NCBI GenBank assembly: GCA_007449985.2
Contig: VIIQ02000001.1
Coordinates: 62,001 to 126,000, forward strand
Direction of reading: 5' to 3'
From: Desmodesmus armatus
Taxonomy: Eukaryota > Chlorophyta > Chlorophyceae > Sphaeropleales > Scenedesmaceae
DNA: 64,000 bases
Shown here: piece after piece, positions 25,747-38,000 of the stretch
Position numbering within the stretch: the stretch's first letter is position 1
How the letters are laid out: each line of letters opens with the position of its first letter
The notes under the pieces: model-generated
What the model saw: the letters and a program-made list of their open reading frames with translations, nothing else
Databases searched by the model: none
What the model was told of the DNA's origin: nothing
Made by a program: the position numbers and the translations under genes

Positions 25747-27975
25747 ATGGGCGCTGCCCGCGCGACAGCAGCAGTGCTGCTCGTATGCAGCCTGTTCAGC
25801 ATTACAGTTGCACAGCGTGCGTCAACCACGCTTCCAGCCCCTCCTGCAGCTGCAGTAACCGCAGGGGCATGGGACAGGTTCACAGGGCAGACTGCTGCCC
25901 TCATGCTGGGGCAGCTCTCCATGGGAGACCAGTTGGGCAACGTCCTGAACCACAAGTTCAGCACCCCGCTGCATCAGATCCAGTCCAGCAACGTCTACAC
26001 GGCTGGCAACGCCCGCTACAGGCGTGTCGTTGATGAGCTCCGCAAGGGCAGGCCCATCAAAGTTGTGGGCATTGGTGGCGTTGCAACCAACGGCTCTGAT
26101 TCCACAAGCCCAGGCAAGAATGACTACTTTGCCCTTTACATCAACTACCTCGCAAAAGCCTTCCCAGAGGCTACACTGACAGCAGTACGCAGCAGCGTGG
26201 GCATCGCCCCATCCCCAGTGCTGGCACAGTGCCTGGAGAACTTCCTTCCCAGTGATGCTGACCTCGTCCTGTTGGAGATGACAGCAAACGACGGCGTGTA
26301 CATGGACAACAGCGTGGTGATGAGCCACAACGCAAAGGCGTACGAGCTGGTCATGAGGAAGATTCTGGAGAACCCCAAGCAGCCGGCACTCATCTTGACA
26401 CACGTGAGTACTGCTGCTGCTGCTCCTGATCCTGCTGCAGTGACACGGCTTGACGCAGCTTGACTCCAGAGCACATGGCAGCAGCCTGGTGCAATGGTCA
26501 AATGGGGACAGGGGCTGTCGTACTGCATGGCATGGATGAATAGTTGTAAGTGTGGGGGTATCAGTTTAGCAGCGGTGTTGAGCGTATGCTGCAGTAGCTG
26601 GGGCGTTAGCTGGGGTGTGCATGGAATGGTGCTGAGGCTGTAACACAGGTGTTGTACATGATGGCTGCAGGCGCTGGCACTCTTCCGTTGAACCAAGAGG
26701 GACGCATGCTGTTGCCAGCAAGACCACAGCATGTGACCTCCATCAGACCAGCACCAAATGCAGACATGCACGTTGGCTGCCGCCCCCACAAGGCTGCTCA
26801 TCATGCTGACCTGACTTTCTTTGTTTCCTGCAACTGCTGCCATTGCTGCTGTGTTCACCTGTGCAGACCATGGTGCCTGGTATGGGCAACGGCACCCGCC
26901 CCTACTACCTCACACCAGAGGCGCCAGCATACGCAGCCCTGGCCTCTTTCTACGGCACCCCAGTCGTGTCCATGCGCAATGCTCTGTGGCGCAGCGGCAA
27001 GCCAAGTGCAGCTGGCGGCATTACCTCGAATGCCGTCTCATCCAAGGACGGTTCTACACCACTGGACGCAGGACACAAGTCTATCACAGACACGCTGGTG
27101 TTCCTTACACAGCGGACAGCTGAGGACTTGGTGCTGCTGCCGTACGGGGACTATGACAGGAACAGCATGTCGAGGGACCTCCCTGAGCGCGGTGTCTATG
27201 GCGGTGAGCACAGCAGCAGCTGCCGTGGGGGGAGATGCTGGTTGGCGGGGACAACATGGCATCAGCTGTCTGTACAACAGTGCGAGCAGCAGTGCCAGGC
27301 TGGCGGCGGCTGTGTATAGATATGGCTGAACCTCTTCGTGAAACAGCCACTAGTGCTTGCTGATTGGCTAGTCATTGCAGCACATGCACAGCTGCACCAA
27401 ACAGCAACACAGCACGCTTCTGCTCATAGTGCTTCCGGCTATTTGTTGCCACGTTTGCTCCTCTGGTGTGCGCATGCCCTTGCTCCCTTGACACCTGCGC
27501 CGTACACTCTTCAACAATGCTGTTACTGTCGCTGTTGCACCACACCTCTTATTTGTGTGCAGACGTTGTGTCCAACCCCAACTCAGTCATCCAAAACAGC
27601 ACCTGCTTCTGGATCCGCAACATCAGCAGCCAGGCTGACCGCAAGTGTCCCAGCAAGATGACTCAGATGTGCTCCTTCGACTACTCCAGCCCAACAAAGT
27701 TCATCCGGACCTTCGACGAGAGCGCAGACCTTGGCGACGACGCCAGCGGTACCAACATGGGCGTCTTGATTGGTGCTATTGTTGGTGGAGTGGTCGGCGG
27801 CCTGCTGCTGCTGGGTGGCCTGCTGTTCTGCTGCATCAAGAAGCAGAAGGCTCACCAGAAGAAGATTGCGGAGCAGATGGATGCAAAGCTGGCGCAGCGC
27901 AAGCTGTCCAACAACAGTGGGTCGCACGGGGGCGCTGTGCCCATCACGGCTAGAGCAGCAGGCAACCACGTGTGA
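25747..27975 (+). CDS. Membrane-anchored SGNH-like probable pseudoenzyme (SGNH2)
   Basis: Three exons: 25747-26403, 26867-27203 and 27563-27975, giving 468 residues. A signal peptide (VLLVCSLFSITVA) starts the protein. The SGNH fold is recognisable by alignment to SGNH1 and SGNH3: RYRRVVDELRKGRPIKVVGIGG, EMTANDG (Asn181-Asp182) and PLDAGHKSITDTLV. Two catalytic residues are missing. The nucleophile position reads GGVATNG (Val112 for Ser), and the Asp-x-x-His block reads KDGSTPL (Thr283 for His). In place of the paralogs' C-terminal Cys module it has a Cys-containing stretch, a glycine-rich transmembrane helix (about 398-422) and a basic tail of about 46 residues. The topology predicts an outside SGNH-like domain and a short cytosolic tail. 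A ligand-binding or sensor role is inference only. Confidence 0.85.
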
Positions 27976-29929
27976 GCAGGAAAAGCACCAGCACGGCGGT
28001 TGCAGGACACGTGCATGCCCATGTCATGCGCGCTGCGCAGCATGGCTCGGCACAGTGTCTGCAGGACACTTCAGGCTGCAGGGCTGTCAAGCTGCATGCT
28101 GTGCATGGGGTTTTCCCGCCTTGAGATGGTGTGTGCTGACACTGTGCGCCAGTGTTCTGCTTTGTGTTGAGGGCTGGTGGCCAGCCTTCAAGGTGTGCCG
28201 CTGCGGCTGCTGCTACAGATAGATTGTGTTCTGGTGCAAAGGCGCCAGATGCTGCTCGTCTGTAGTATGTGCAGCAGCTGGGTGCAGCAGCAGTTGCTGT
28301 CGGTTGACGTGACTTGTCTCGTGCTGCTTGACAGCACTCAGGTCACTTTTCAGCTTTGTCTGTGTTTGTTCGCGAGGGGCTTGCACACCCTTGCAATGTA
28401 CGAGAGCTTGGGCCGGGTATAATGTTGCTGCTGCGTATTTTCTGTTTCTTTTCTTGTTTGGTGGGCGGTTTGGGAGGCCCTGTGTGGGTTGGGGCTATCA
28501 CAGTACGAGGGCTTGCAGAGCACCCAATGCTGACAACAGTGGGCTGCTTCAGTTCTGCTTGTGGGATGTTGTTCAGCTAATTCTCATTTGTCGTGGCTTG
28601 CACATGTGTGCGCCACTCAGCACGTCTTGCACAGCAAGTCTGGATGGTGGCCTGGGGGCAAGGTTGCTGCTGCTGTATTGCTTGAGCAGCATTGCGGCCA
28701 TGTGTGTTGCCGTTGTAGCCGTGGCTGCAGCCCTGAGCAAAGCTCAAGGCGGGCTGCCCAGTGTCCATGCTGGGTGTTTCTGTGGTGTGTGTCTGATGTT
28801 GTTACTGGGCATGCGGCAGGGTATTGCATGGCATGTTTGGCCCAGCCAACCCTGCTCGTGCCCAGCCGCTGTGGAATCCTGCACAGAAAGGATGTGTTGA
28901 ATGCCTTTTGGCACCTTGCAGGCCTTGCTTCACAGGGCTGTTGAGAGTGTGAGTTGCTTGCAGTCATTGCCAGAAGCCGTCTGGCAATGTGAACACAAGC
29001 AAAGAGTGCACTTGGCTATAACAGGGGCGTCTTTGGGTGCACACAGCGCCCAGCAGCGCCCTATGCTGTGCTGTGCTATGCCACGCACACTGCCTGCGCG
29101 GTGTGTTGTGGTTCAAACACATGCAGCAACGCCAAACGTGACCGATAGCACAGTTGATGGCATGTCTGTTGTGCGTGCGCCAGCAGCTGCTGGCACTCTT
29201 TGTGCTTGTTCATAGCAGCGTCCTCCGGGCAGCATAACACTGCCCTGACAAATCCAGGGAGGTTGTCTGCCAAGCATCAAGCAGTGTTGCTGCTGAGCTG
29301 CGCACGCATACATATATGGTGACCGCTGCCATTACTCACCACGTGCGTAGACTAGTGTAGTGTTGAGGGTTGAGCATTGCTCAGTCGCATCACCTGCTTG
29401 ATACTACTGATGCATTGATTGCCATCATGCCGTGTTGCAACAGTGATGGTGGTCAACTCGCTAGCAGGGCCACTCACTGACAGCAGGCTCCCACAACAAG
29501 GTGCAGCAGCTTGCTGGGCCGCTGTTACAGCTGCCGTTGCATACTGTTGACGTCTTGTTGGAGTGTTTGCACTGGTGTCTTGCTGGGGGTGCAATATGTC
29601 CGCTTCTGACCTGGTTCCCTGCTAGGTGGCCATTTGATGTAACACCAATCGGAAGATGCTCTGATACACTCACTTACAGGTATTCACCGTGATCATAAAG
29701 CAGCAACGGCATGACATACAACATCTCTCGCCCCAGTTGACACACAGACTACTTGACTCCCTGCCCCACCAAGCTTTTGCTGTGTCAACAACAGCACAAC
29801 TCATCAACATGTCAGGACCAACAGTACAACATCATCCAGCCAGGACCTCTCAGTTGGACACACACAGTACCACGCTGTCGGCAAACAGGCCTGCACCACC
29901 CGTCAAGCAAAGCCCAGGGCTCTGGTGTC
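27976..29929. other. Convergent 3' flanks without a supported gene
   Basis: This lies between the stop of SGNH2 (plus) and the stop of the low-complexity gene (minus). Long plus-strand frames (for example 28328-28900) are Cys/Trp/Leu-rich with no motif and look like chance. Confidence 0.5.
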
Positions 29930-32272
29930 CTATTTGGTCCTCCTCCCTGCCAGTGCAGCCACCAGCGCTGCAACAGATGCACCACCCTTGCCCTTCTGCA
30001 CCTGCCCTTGAACCTGGGGCCCTGCTGCAAGGCCTGCTGCTGCCAGCACACGTGTGGTAGGGTCACCGGCTGCTGCTGCAGAAGCAGCTGGCGCTCCACC
30101 CGCACCCTTGCTGGTCCCACCGGAGCCGCTGGGAGCATTGCTGCTGGGCTGCCAGAGTTGGCGCGCAGCTTTGCGCTTTTCTGCGCTGACATCAGCGTCC
30201 GTCACTGGGCCTCCAAAGCTGCACCCTGTCGCTGCGGCTGCGGTTGAGGCAGCTGCGCGGGCGGCCTTGGGCTTTGGACTGCGGTGCAGGCCTGCCAGCT
30301 TCTGCTGCTGGTCGGAGTGGGGCTGCGACTGCCCTGCAGCCTTTGCTGGGCTGTCTCTGTGCTGTTGTTGATCCTCATCCACCTGCTGCACTGCTGCTGC
30401 CTGGTCGTTCGGCATGCTGCCCTGAATTTGCGCGTCTGCAGGACCTGTGTAACCCGCCGGCTCTGCTGCGCTAGAGGTCTGATCAGTGCAGGGCTTGATG
30501 ACAGCCTCGCTCTTGGCTTGCTGTACAGCGCTGCTGGCAGTGTTAGTGCGTCTGGTCTCCGCCCGCCCAGCCGTGCCTTCACTCTTCACAGCGGCTGCTG
30601 CTGTTGCAGCAGCAGCAGCAGCAGCTCTAGGGGCAATCGCAGGGGCCTGAGCCTGGCCTGCAGTTGCTGCAGGGTTTGCTGGTGCAGGGGCTGCAGCTGT
30701 GGCGGCGCTGCCAGGCGGCAGGCTGGCAGCAGCGCTGCCAGGTACTGCAGCAGTGTGCAGCAGCTCCCTCATCCGTGACTTCACAGCCTTGTCGAGCTCT
30801 GCTAGCTCTTTGTACTCCTGCAGCATCTGCAGGACTTTGTCCCCATCCCGCACTGCTGCTGCCAGGCTGTTGCGGGGTGCTGGATCTGCCGCGGCAGCAT
30901 CAGCAGCGGCAGTCCTAGAGGCTCCAGTGGGGCCACGGCTAGCAGCTGCGCCCAGCGGTCCTTTGCCTTGGTCCTTGCTGCTGCTGGCAGCAGCAGCTGC
31001 CATGCTATGCTGGGGCTGTGCTGAGGCAGGTACTTGGGGACGACCTGCAGGTCTTGGCCTGGCAGGCTTTCCCACCAACATGGCAGCAGCTCCCTTCAGC
31101 TGCTGCCCTGCCGCCAAGGCGTCCAGCACACTGTTGCCTAGCAGCGGCGTTGTCGGTGTGACCTGTGGCTCCCGTGCCTGCTGTTGCTGGTTCTGCAGGA
31201 GTTGCTGCTTTGCTGCTGCTTTTGCCTTGGCCCTCAGCACAATGTTACCTACATCTGCTGCGCGCGAGCCAAGCTCAATGCAGGACTGCGCACCAGAGAG
31301 GCCCCCAGGGCTGGCTGCCATACCAAGACTTGCAGCACTCCTTTGCTGCAACAGGTAGCTGCTGCCATCTTGCTGCAAGCTACCCTGGTCGCCAGCTGGT
31401 GCTGCGGCAGGCATGCCTCTTCCCCCTGCGTCTCCTGCGCACCGTGCGGCCCATGCGCTGTCACTACGGTAGTTGTCGTACACCGAGCTGTGCTGAGCTG
31501 ACATGGAAGTGAAACCCGTGCGTCCACCATGCGCCTGCATGCGTGCTGACCTACTGTTGACATCCTGCTCCTGCCAGAGCCGCTGCTGCTGCATGCCCGT
31601 CAGCGGCTCCGACAGGTGCAAGGTCCCAGCAGTAACAACAGCAGCACCTGCCCCTGCTGCAGGACCTAAATCCTGGCCTGACAGCAGCAGCAGCTGCTGC
31701 CCCTGCTGGGAGCCCGCCCCACCCGCCCAGCCAGCTACTGCCACAGGCACTGGTGCAAGGAAACTGCCGCCGCCGCTGCTGCTGTACTGCGCAAACAGCT
31801 GGTGTGGCTGCTGCACGAGAAGCACGCTGTGCTCCGACCCCAGTATGGAGCCGCGCGCTGCGGCGGCTGCTGCTGCCTGCGGCCCCAGCACAGCTGGTCC
31901 CTGCAGGCCCCCACTGTACCCACTCCTGTTGCCTCGCCCTGTGTAGGATCGCACCGGCCCCTGGTCAAACTCATGACCTGCATCATTGAGAGGGCCAGCA
32001 GCAGTAAAGCCCATCCCTGCTGCTCCTGCTGCTCGCGCTGCTGCATCAGCAGGAGCAGTCGGTCCATGCAGCAGACGCTGGATGAGCTCCTGATTGTTGG
32101 CCTGCTGCATGGACAGCTGCTGTAGCGCAGCTGCTGCACTCGCGTTGCTCTCCTCTGCGCGCAGCCCAGGAAAGCGCCCGTACCCATACCCGTACCCCTG
32201 CACTGACCGCATGCAGTAGCCTGACTCGGACACAGGCCTCTGAGGCAGCTGGGAGGCATTGAGGGTCAGCAC
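29930..32272 (-). CDS. Ala/Gln/Ser-rich low-complexity protein, probably the C-terminal part of the SAM-domain gene
   Basis: One open frame of about 780 codons rich in Ala, Gln, Gly and Ser, with Tyr-Gly repeats (GYGYGYGRF) near the start and a Lys/Arg-rich end (GRRTK). No catalytic domain was recognised. The frame is also open well upstream of 32272, overlapping the end of the SAM-domain frame in another phase. The two may therefore form one long protein interrupted by a single-base indel or an unrecognised intron between about 32,500 and 32,270. If separate, the first ATG is at 32212. The many disordered segments suggest a regulatory or scaffold role, which is inference. Confidence 0.6.
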   Translation of the reverse strand: MLTLNASQLPQRPVSESGYCMRSVQGYGYGYGRFPGLRAEESNASAAAALQQLSMQQANNQELIQRLLHGPTAPADAAARAAGAAGMGFTAAGPLNDAGHEFDQGPVRSYTGRGNRSGYSGGLQGPAVLGPQAAAAAAARGSILGSEHSVLLVQQPHQLFAQYSSSGGGSFLAPVPVAVAGWAGGAGSQQGQQLLLLSGQDLGPAAGAGAAVVTAGTLHLSEPLTGMQQQRLWQEQDVNSRSARMQAHGGRTGFTSMSAQHSSVYDNYRSDSAWAARCAGDAGGRGMPAAAPAGDQGSLQQDGSSYLLQQRSAASLGMAASPGGLSGAQSCIELGSRAADVGNIVLRAKAKAAAKQQLLQNQQQQAREPQVTPTTPLLGNSVLDALAAGQQLKGAAAMLVGKPARPRPAGRPQVPASAQPQHSMAAAAASSSKDQGKGPLGAAASRGPTGASRTAAADAAAADPAPRNSLAAAVRDGDKVLQMLQEYKELAELDKAVKSRMRELLHTAAVPGSAAASLPPGSAATAAAPAPANPAATAGQAQAPAIAPRAAAAAAATAAAAVKSEGTAGRAETRRTNTASSAVQQAKSEAVIKPCTDQTSSAAEPAGYTGPADAQIQGSMPNDQAAAVQQVDEDQQQHRDSPAKAAGQSQPHSDQQQKLAGLHRSPKPKAARAAASTAAAATGCSFGGPVTDADVSAEKRKAARQLWQPSSNAPSGSGGTSKGAGGAPAASAAAAGDPTTRVLAAAGLAAGPQVQGQVQKGKGGASVAALVAALAGRRTK

Positions 32273-34444
32273 ACCTGGCTCTTGCGCCTCAACCGGTCCC
32301 CGCTGCTTCCTGGGCTGCCCAGACGCAACCGCCGCCAGTGCTGGCAGGGGTAGGTCTTGAGGGAGGCTGTCTTGGCGTACGACAGGCTGGCCACCTGCCC
32401 GGGAAGCTTCTCCCAGGCAGTGCTGTGAGGACCGGGGCGCCTCCTGTAGCCTGCGAGCTGTGCGGCCGCTGCTGCTGTGACTGCGGGGTCTGACAGGGTG
32501 GTACTGGCCCTCCAGCTGGCGGCACTGCTAGGCCTCAGCAGCTGCGCCCTGCTAGAAGTAAGGGGCCCGCTGAGGCCACCGTTAGGTCCTGGTGTGCTGG
32601 CCGCGCTGCGGCCGAAGGCAGCAGCAGACGGCTCCGCCGCAGTCTGCAGGTATCCCCCTGGGCTGTATGGGTCCCCCGACATGCCATCCTCACACACGGG
32701 CGAGAGGGTGACTGCAGGCTGCCGTGCTGTGCTGTGCTGTGCTGGTGCAGGCATGGCGTCAGGCACCAGGAAGGGGTTGCTGTCGTCTCTGCCAGGAAGG
32801 TCATCATCAAGGTCCTCGAACCAGCAGTCAGCACGACCAGCAGCCGCGCCAGCTGCTGTTCCAGCTGGCGCTGCTGCACCACTTTCTGCTGGTGCTGCTG
32901 TAGCACAGCCAAACAGCAGCTCGCCAAGCGAGGGCTCGCGCTGGTGGCGCACGAGGGGTACAGCCTCCTGTTTCCTTGCAGCGCTGGTGTCAGCAGCAGG
33001 CCAGCTGCCAGCTGTTGCAGCCCCTCTACCCTGCTGTGAGGAGCTGCGGGGTGAGAGGTCTGCTGGCTCGATCTCTGAGAGCCCAGGCAGCGCAGCTGGG
33101 CAGCAAACAGCCCCGCTGGAAGCCTTCCCCTCTGGCTGCGCTGCTTCATCACTATCAGTGCCTGCTGCTGCAGCAGGCTGCCAGGGTGATCCCTGCTGCT
33201 GGCTCTGCTGCAGCATGGCCTGGTCTGCATGGTGGCACCCGCCGCTGCTGCCTGGTGCATCAGGATCGGCGGCCTCGCTGCCACTGATGCTGCCTCTGGA
33301 CTCTGACCTGGCAGTTGCAAAGCTGCTGCCGCCGGGGTCACTGCTGCCGACAGGAGCTGAGTCACCTATGCCCTGCTGGCGGTTGTGTTGACTGCTCTCC
33401 CTGCTGCTGCCGGCAGCTGCAGGGTGCATGACACCGCTGCTGCTGCGCTTTCCAGCAGCAGTCACAACAGTGGTGCTGTCACTGCCACCGGTGACAGTGG
33501 ACGGAGCGTCATGGCGCACAGCGCCAGACAGGCTGTTGCTGTCACTGCCTTGGCCCAGGAAAGGGTTCATCAGTGGGCAAGGGGCATATGCCAATGCATT
33601 GGCAGGCTCCTGCTGCTGGCTGCGCTGCTGTCCTGCTGCTGCAGCATGCTGCTGGCAGCCTTCTGGGTGCTGACCCTCTGCCCTTGATGTGCCTGGCGTG
33701 GCGAATGGTGCTGCTGCGGTGCCGCTGCTGTGTTCCCGTGTGCCGCTGGCTGCTGGGAGCAGCTGACCCGCCGATCTCTGAGCTGATGCTGAAGCTGCAT
33801 GAGCTGCTGGAGGTGCTGCTGCAGCTCCGTCAGGTCTGGGAGATCCAGGTGCTGGTGAGGCCAAGGGACTGGTGATACCCTGTACATCAGGTGAGGCAGT
33901 GATGGACCGCACTGTGACACATGGCTGCAACATTGACAGTGAAGCACGTGGGTTTGCTAGAAGCAGACCCAGGGCATGACAGTCGTGATTGACCGTGTCC
34001 TTGAAAGGTGTTTGGGACCAGGCTGTCACAGCCACAGTGTGTGGCTCGTGCAAAACCTTGGACACCCAAGCGACAACCGTTGCTCACCAGGGTCAGGCCA
34101 AGCTGTTTGCTGGCAGCAAGGATGAGGCGTTGGTGGTGTGGCAAGATAGGCACCTTGGCTGCCAGCTGGATCTGATCGAGGTCAGCCTCTGTGAGTGCTG
34201 CCAAGTCTGCAGCATTCCTGCTGCCCCAGCCCGCGAGCAGGAACGCATCTGTGTAGATGCCAAGTTTTATGACCTCTAGAAGCGCTTGGGCAGCTGGTGG
34301 TGTGGCTTTGTGCTGCTCTGCAGGCACCTCAGCTGCAGGAGGCTTCTTTCTAGTCTTGCCTCTGCGCTTGCTGAAGTGGGTGCGCAGGCCTGTGTGCAGG
34401 GAGGCGGGAAACATGGACTTTAGATCGTTCCGCAACCAGATCAT
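32266..34444 (-). CDS. SAM-domain protein with long disordered tail
   Basis: Two exons: 34444-34088 and 33879-32266, 656 residues to the first stop. The N-terminus is basic (SKRRGKTRKKP). Residues of about 58-118 fit a sterile alpha motif: LLEVIKLGIYTDAF, then DLAALTEADLDQIQL, then LPHHQRLILAASKQLG. SAM domains mediate protein-protein or RNA contacts. The rest is Ser/Ala/Gly/Gln-rich without other domains. The C-terminal peptide before the stop (about 32,400-32,266) is basic and atypical, while the +2 frame over the same stretch reads naturally into the next open frame, so the stop may be artificial. The gene is head to head with SGNH3, with 621 bp between the ATGs. Confidence 0.65.
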
Positions 34445-35065
34445 GGCATACGACTCTCTCTGATGCCTTGGTCATGCATCAGGCCCCCTGGCACTACAAC
34501 TACACAACAACGTTCATGGTCCCCCTCCAAAGTGTTGGCGCACCTCTATTTTGGCCAGGTTTCTGATCCACATGGTCGGAAGAGACCGTATTGCCCATCT
34601 CAAGCAGTTTGAAGCGTCAACTGTGCTGCCATGGACTCATATGCGAGTGGGCTGACTGCAAAAGCCTCACCACAAAAGAAGGATCAGAAAATCAATCTGA
34701 CAATCAGAAGGATTAACCATTGTTGAACAGATCAAAAGAGCGGTTGTCTGCATCACTGAAACCGGCGATGACTAAACGCCCCAACGCTGGCCAAGACGGC
34801 CGTGAGTGGTTGGAGACATGTTTGACATGTTGCATCAAGCTGTCATGTAGTCACATCTACTTCATGTGGTGACCCACCAGCACTCCCGCCCAGCAGCAGC
34901 GGTTGCACTGCCTCACAACCTCCTGCAGCTTGCAAATCTGCTCATCACTTGTTGTCTTGTTAGCGTTACATCTACTTCACCTGCAGTGAGCCACTGGGAG
35001 GAGTTCACAGCAGGTGGCCATAGGGCTAGCTAGCTGTTTGTGCAGTGCCAGAGACAGGCGTTCAG
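34445..35065. promoter_or_regulatory. Bidirectional promoter between the SAM gene and SGNH3
   Basis: 621 bp between two divergent ATGs. It contains a direct repeat of acatctacttca (near 34853 and 34967). No core promoter element was recognised. Confidence 0.4.
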
Positions 35066-38000
35066 ATGGTGCCCAGTCAGCTGAGCAGGAGCCACTCACT
35101 CCCAGTGCTTCTTCTGGTGCTACTTCTATTATTGGATCAGACGTGCACAGACGCAGCGGCAGCCAAGGACGGTTCCGCAGACTGGCAGCAGGGCCGAGAT
35201 GCGAGGAAAGCCACAGCAGCACAGCATGCGCAGCACCGCTGGAGCAACGTTCAGCACCGCCTGCAGTCCCTTGAGCTGGATGGCCACGGTCTGGGCAACC
35301 TCCTCAGGCACGTCATGAGCCACCAATACACCCTGCCCATAGAGCAAGTGCAGAAGGGGCTTGTGTACACAGGGTCCCAACTTCCGCCTGCGCAAGCTGG
35401 TCCACGACTTGGTCGTCTCCAAACGCCCCATCAAAGTGGGTGCCATCGGCGGCAGCATCACCAACGGAGCCAAAGCCAGCAAGATTGGGGAGACAGACTG
35501 GTTCGCCCTTGTGGGGCGATACCTCAAGGCAGCATTCCCCAAGGCAAACATCACCGTACGGAACGGGGCGCTGCCAGCAACACCCAGTGCGCTGATGAAC
35601 ATGTGCTTGGAGCAGTACGTGGATGAAGATGTGGACCTCGTGTTTGTGGAGTATGTGGCAAACGATGGCTCCAACAGGTGGGCAGCAGCGCCAGCAGGGT
35701 GGGGTGCCAGCAGGCGGTGTGTCTCCTACCAGGGGTGCTGCAAGTGTGCAAAGAGCACTGTGGCAGGCAGGAGGGGTCGGGCGGTTGATTTCCTGCAGTG
35801 CTGGCAGTTGCATGATGCACAACAACCCTGCTGTATGCAGCAGGGGCCAGGATGTGCCAGTCATGCTCAATGTCAGCAGTGCAAAGCAATACATCGAGTT
35901 ACCGTGCTGAGTGTTGCTGCTGCTCTTGTGATTCCTGCAGGTTTGATGAAGTGAAGGCCAAGGTGTACGAGCGCCTCCTGCGCAAACTGCTAAACAAGCC
36001 CAGCAGGCCTGCTGTGGTGCTGCTGCAGCTGATGCCAAAAGGCATGGCGTACGAGGCTGGCAGGTGCGCATGGGAATGATGAATCTCCTGGTATAGGCCT
36101 GCGCCCCGTGCGCGTCAGAGCGGCGGCACGAGACACATGCAGTGCACTGGAACATGCAGCTGCCAGTGAACAGTACAGCCGTGCTACGCTTGGGTGCTTG
36201 CTTCTTTCTTGATATGGGCACTGTGGTGGCAGCGCCAACTCCTGGGGGGGGGGGGATTGTATTCAAGTGCTGCTGCTGCTGCTGTGGTGCTGGGTGGTGC
36301 TGCAGGAGTGACAAGGCACACTTCTATGCAACTTTGGAGGACATCTACGGAGCTCAGGCACAGTACTATGACCTGCCCTGGCTCAGCTTCAGAAATGCCA
36401 TGTGGCGGCTCAGCGAGCTGCATGTGTAAGCACCATGCATGAGGTGTCCGTGGTTGCTTTCTGGCGGTCTGCTGGAATTACAGTCTGCCTGCATGCTGCA
36501 CGGCTTGTTTGATTGTACAGATCAGGGAATGCTGCAGCAGTACCATAGGCGGTCGCCTGTCCTGTCTTAGCAGCAGCAAGACATACTAGCCCACAACCAG
36601 GCCTTCCACGCTATGGCACCAAGTCCTGTGCTGCAGCAAGCATGCATGGTTCAAAGGCTCTTTTGGTGTGTTGCAGAGGCTGGGCCACACAACACAAACC
36701 GCTGTCAACAACAAAAGACTACCATATGCTGTCCTGCCGCAGGCATGGGTACAACTGGACCGACTTCATGTGGGATGTTGACTACATGCACCCCATTGAC
36801 CCAGGCATGGCAGCCATAGCAGACCTGGCAGCGTACCTCATACAGCAGACGGCACTCAGCTTGCTGCTCAGCCCATTCAGCGGTGCAGAGAAGACCCTCC
36901 TGCAGGAGCAGCTGCCGCCCCCAATGTTCAACGGTGAGCGGGGAGGATGCACCGGGGTCTGCTGATATCACAACACCCTGTTGACAACCCCAATAAACAC
37001 ACCCCCATGCCATGCCTCTCCCAGCACCGCAGCCCATGCACCCACCAGTGGTGGACCACCGCTCGCTGTAGGTCCTGGCAACATCAGTACATCGTGATGA
37101 CCTCTCCCCAAGCTGCTGCCTTCTGTGCCGCACACACCATCTATACAGGCAACTTTGAAGCCAGGAACTTGATGTGCACCTACGGCGAGCACTTCAAGCC
37201 TCTGGTGGACGCAGCAGCCAGCAGCGGCTGGGACTTCAGAAACGAGGGGCGGCCAGACTCCCCCAAATGGGGCTTCATCAGCCGGCAGCCTGGCAGCGTG
37301 CTGAAGATCAGAGTCAACTCGATGCGGGAGCAGGCCGATGATGGGGCTGCTGACAGCAAGGGCGGCAGCAGCAGGGATCAGCTGATGAATGTGATGCTGG
37401 CGTATCTCAAGAGCTATGAGGGCATGGGCATGGCGAGCTTTGAGTGAGTATGGGGGCGGTATGCTTGCAGCGCTGACGCAGAGCTCTCAGCGTGGCCACG
37501 TCCGCCTCTCAACCACAGTTGCAGGAGTGCATGTGCAGCCGCCTGGGTGCATATGTGGGCCTGCACGCATGCAAGCACCCGAGGTTGTGCCCTGTCCGCA
37601 TCCTTCATACCAGTCAGAATCCAGACACAACACTTGGCAAATGCACCGTTCCCTTAGCTCTACCACATGCACACTGCAAGACGCATGGCATTAACGGCAG
37701 TGCTGCCGGCTATGCATCTGTCCTCGCCACTGCTGCAGGTGCACGTCAGGCTGCACATGTGAGGCAAGAAAGATGTGGACGCCCTCCACGAGCTGCGCCA
37801 GTCCACCATATTCCTCGTGAGGCTGCTGGTCAGCCAGGCAGAGGAGTGTGAGATCAGCGTCACACTTTCTGACAAGACGCGCAGCGACGGCCACAAATTC
37901 AAGGTGGGTGGCAAGCTGTCGAAACTGCTCACCGCTGCCGCCCGTGCAGGAGTAGGAATAATTCTGCCAATGTGGGATGTGGCATGCATGTTGCTCAAGG

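Noticed and set aside
28328..28900. A 190-residue plus-strand frame after SGNH2
   Set aside because: Composition typical of chance frames here, with no domain and no splice partner.
30054..33687. Many plus-strand Cys/Leu/Ala-rich frames of 80-300 residues
   Set aside because: Shadows of the minus-strand Gln/Ala/Ser-rich coding exons.
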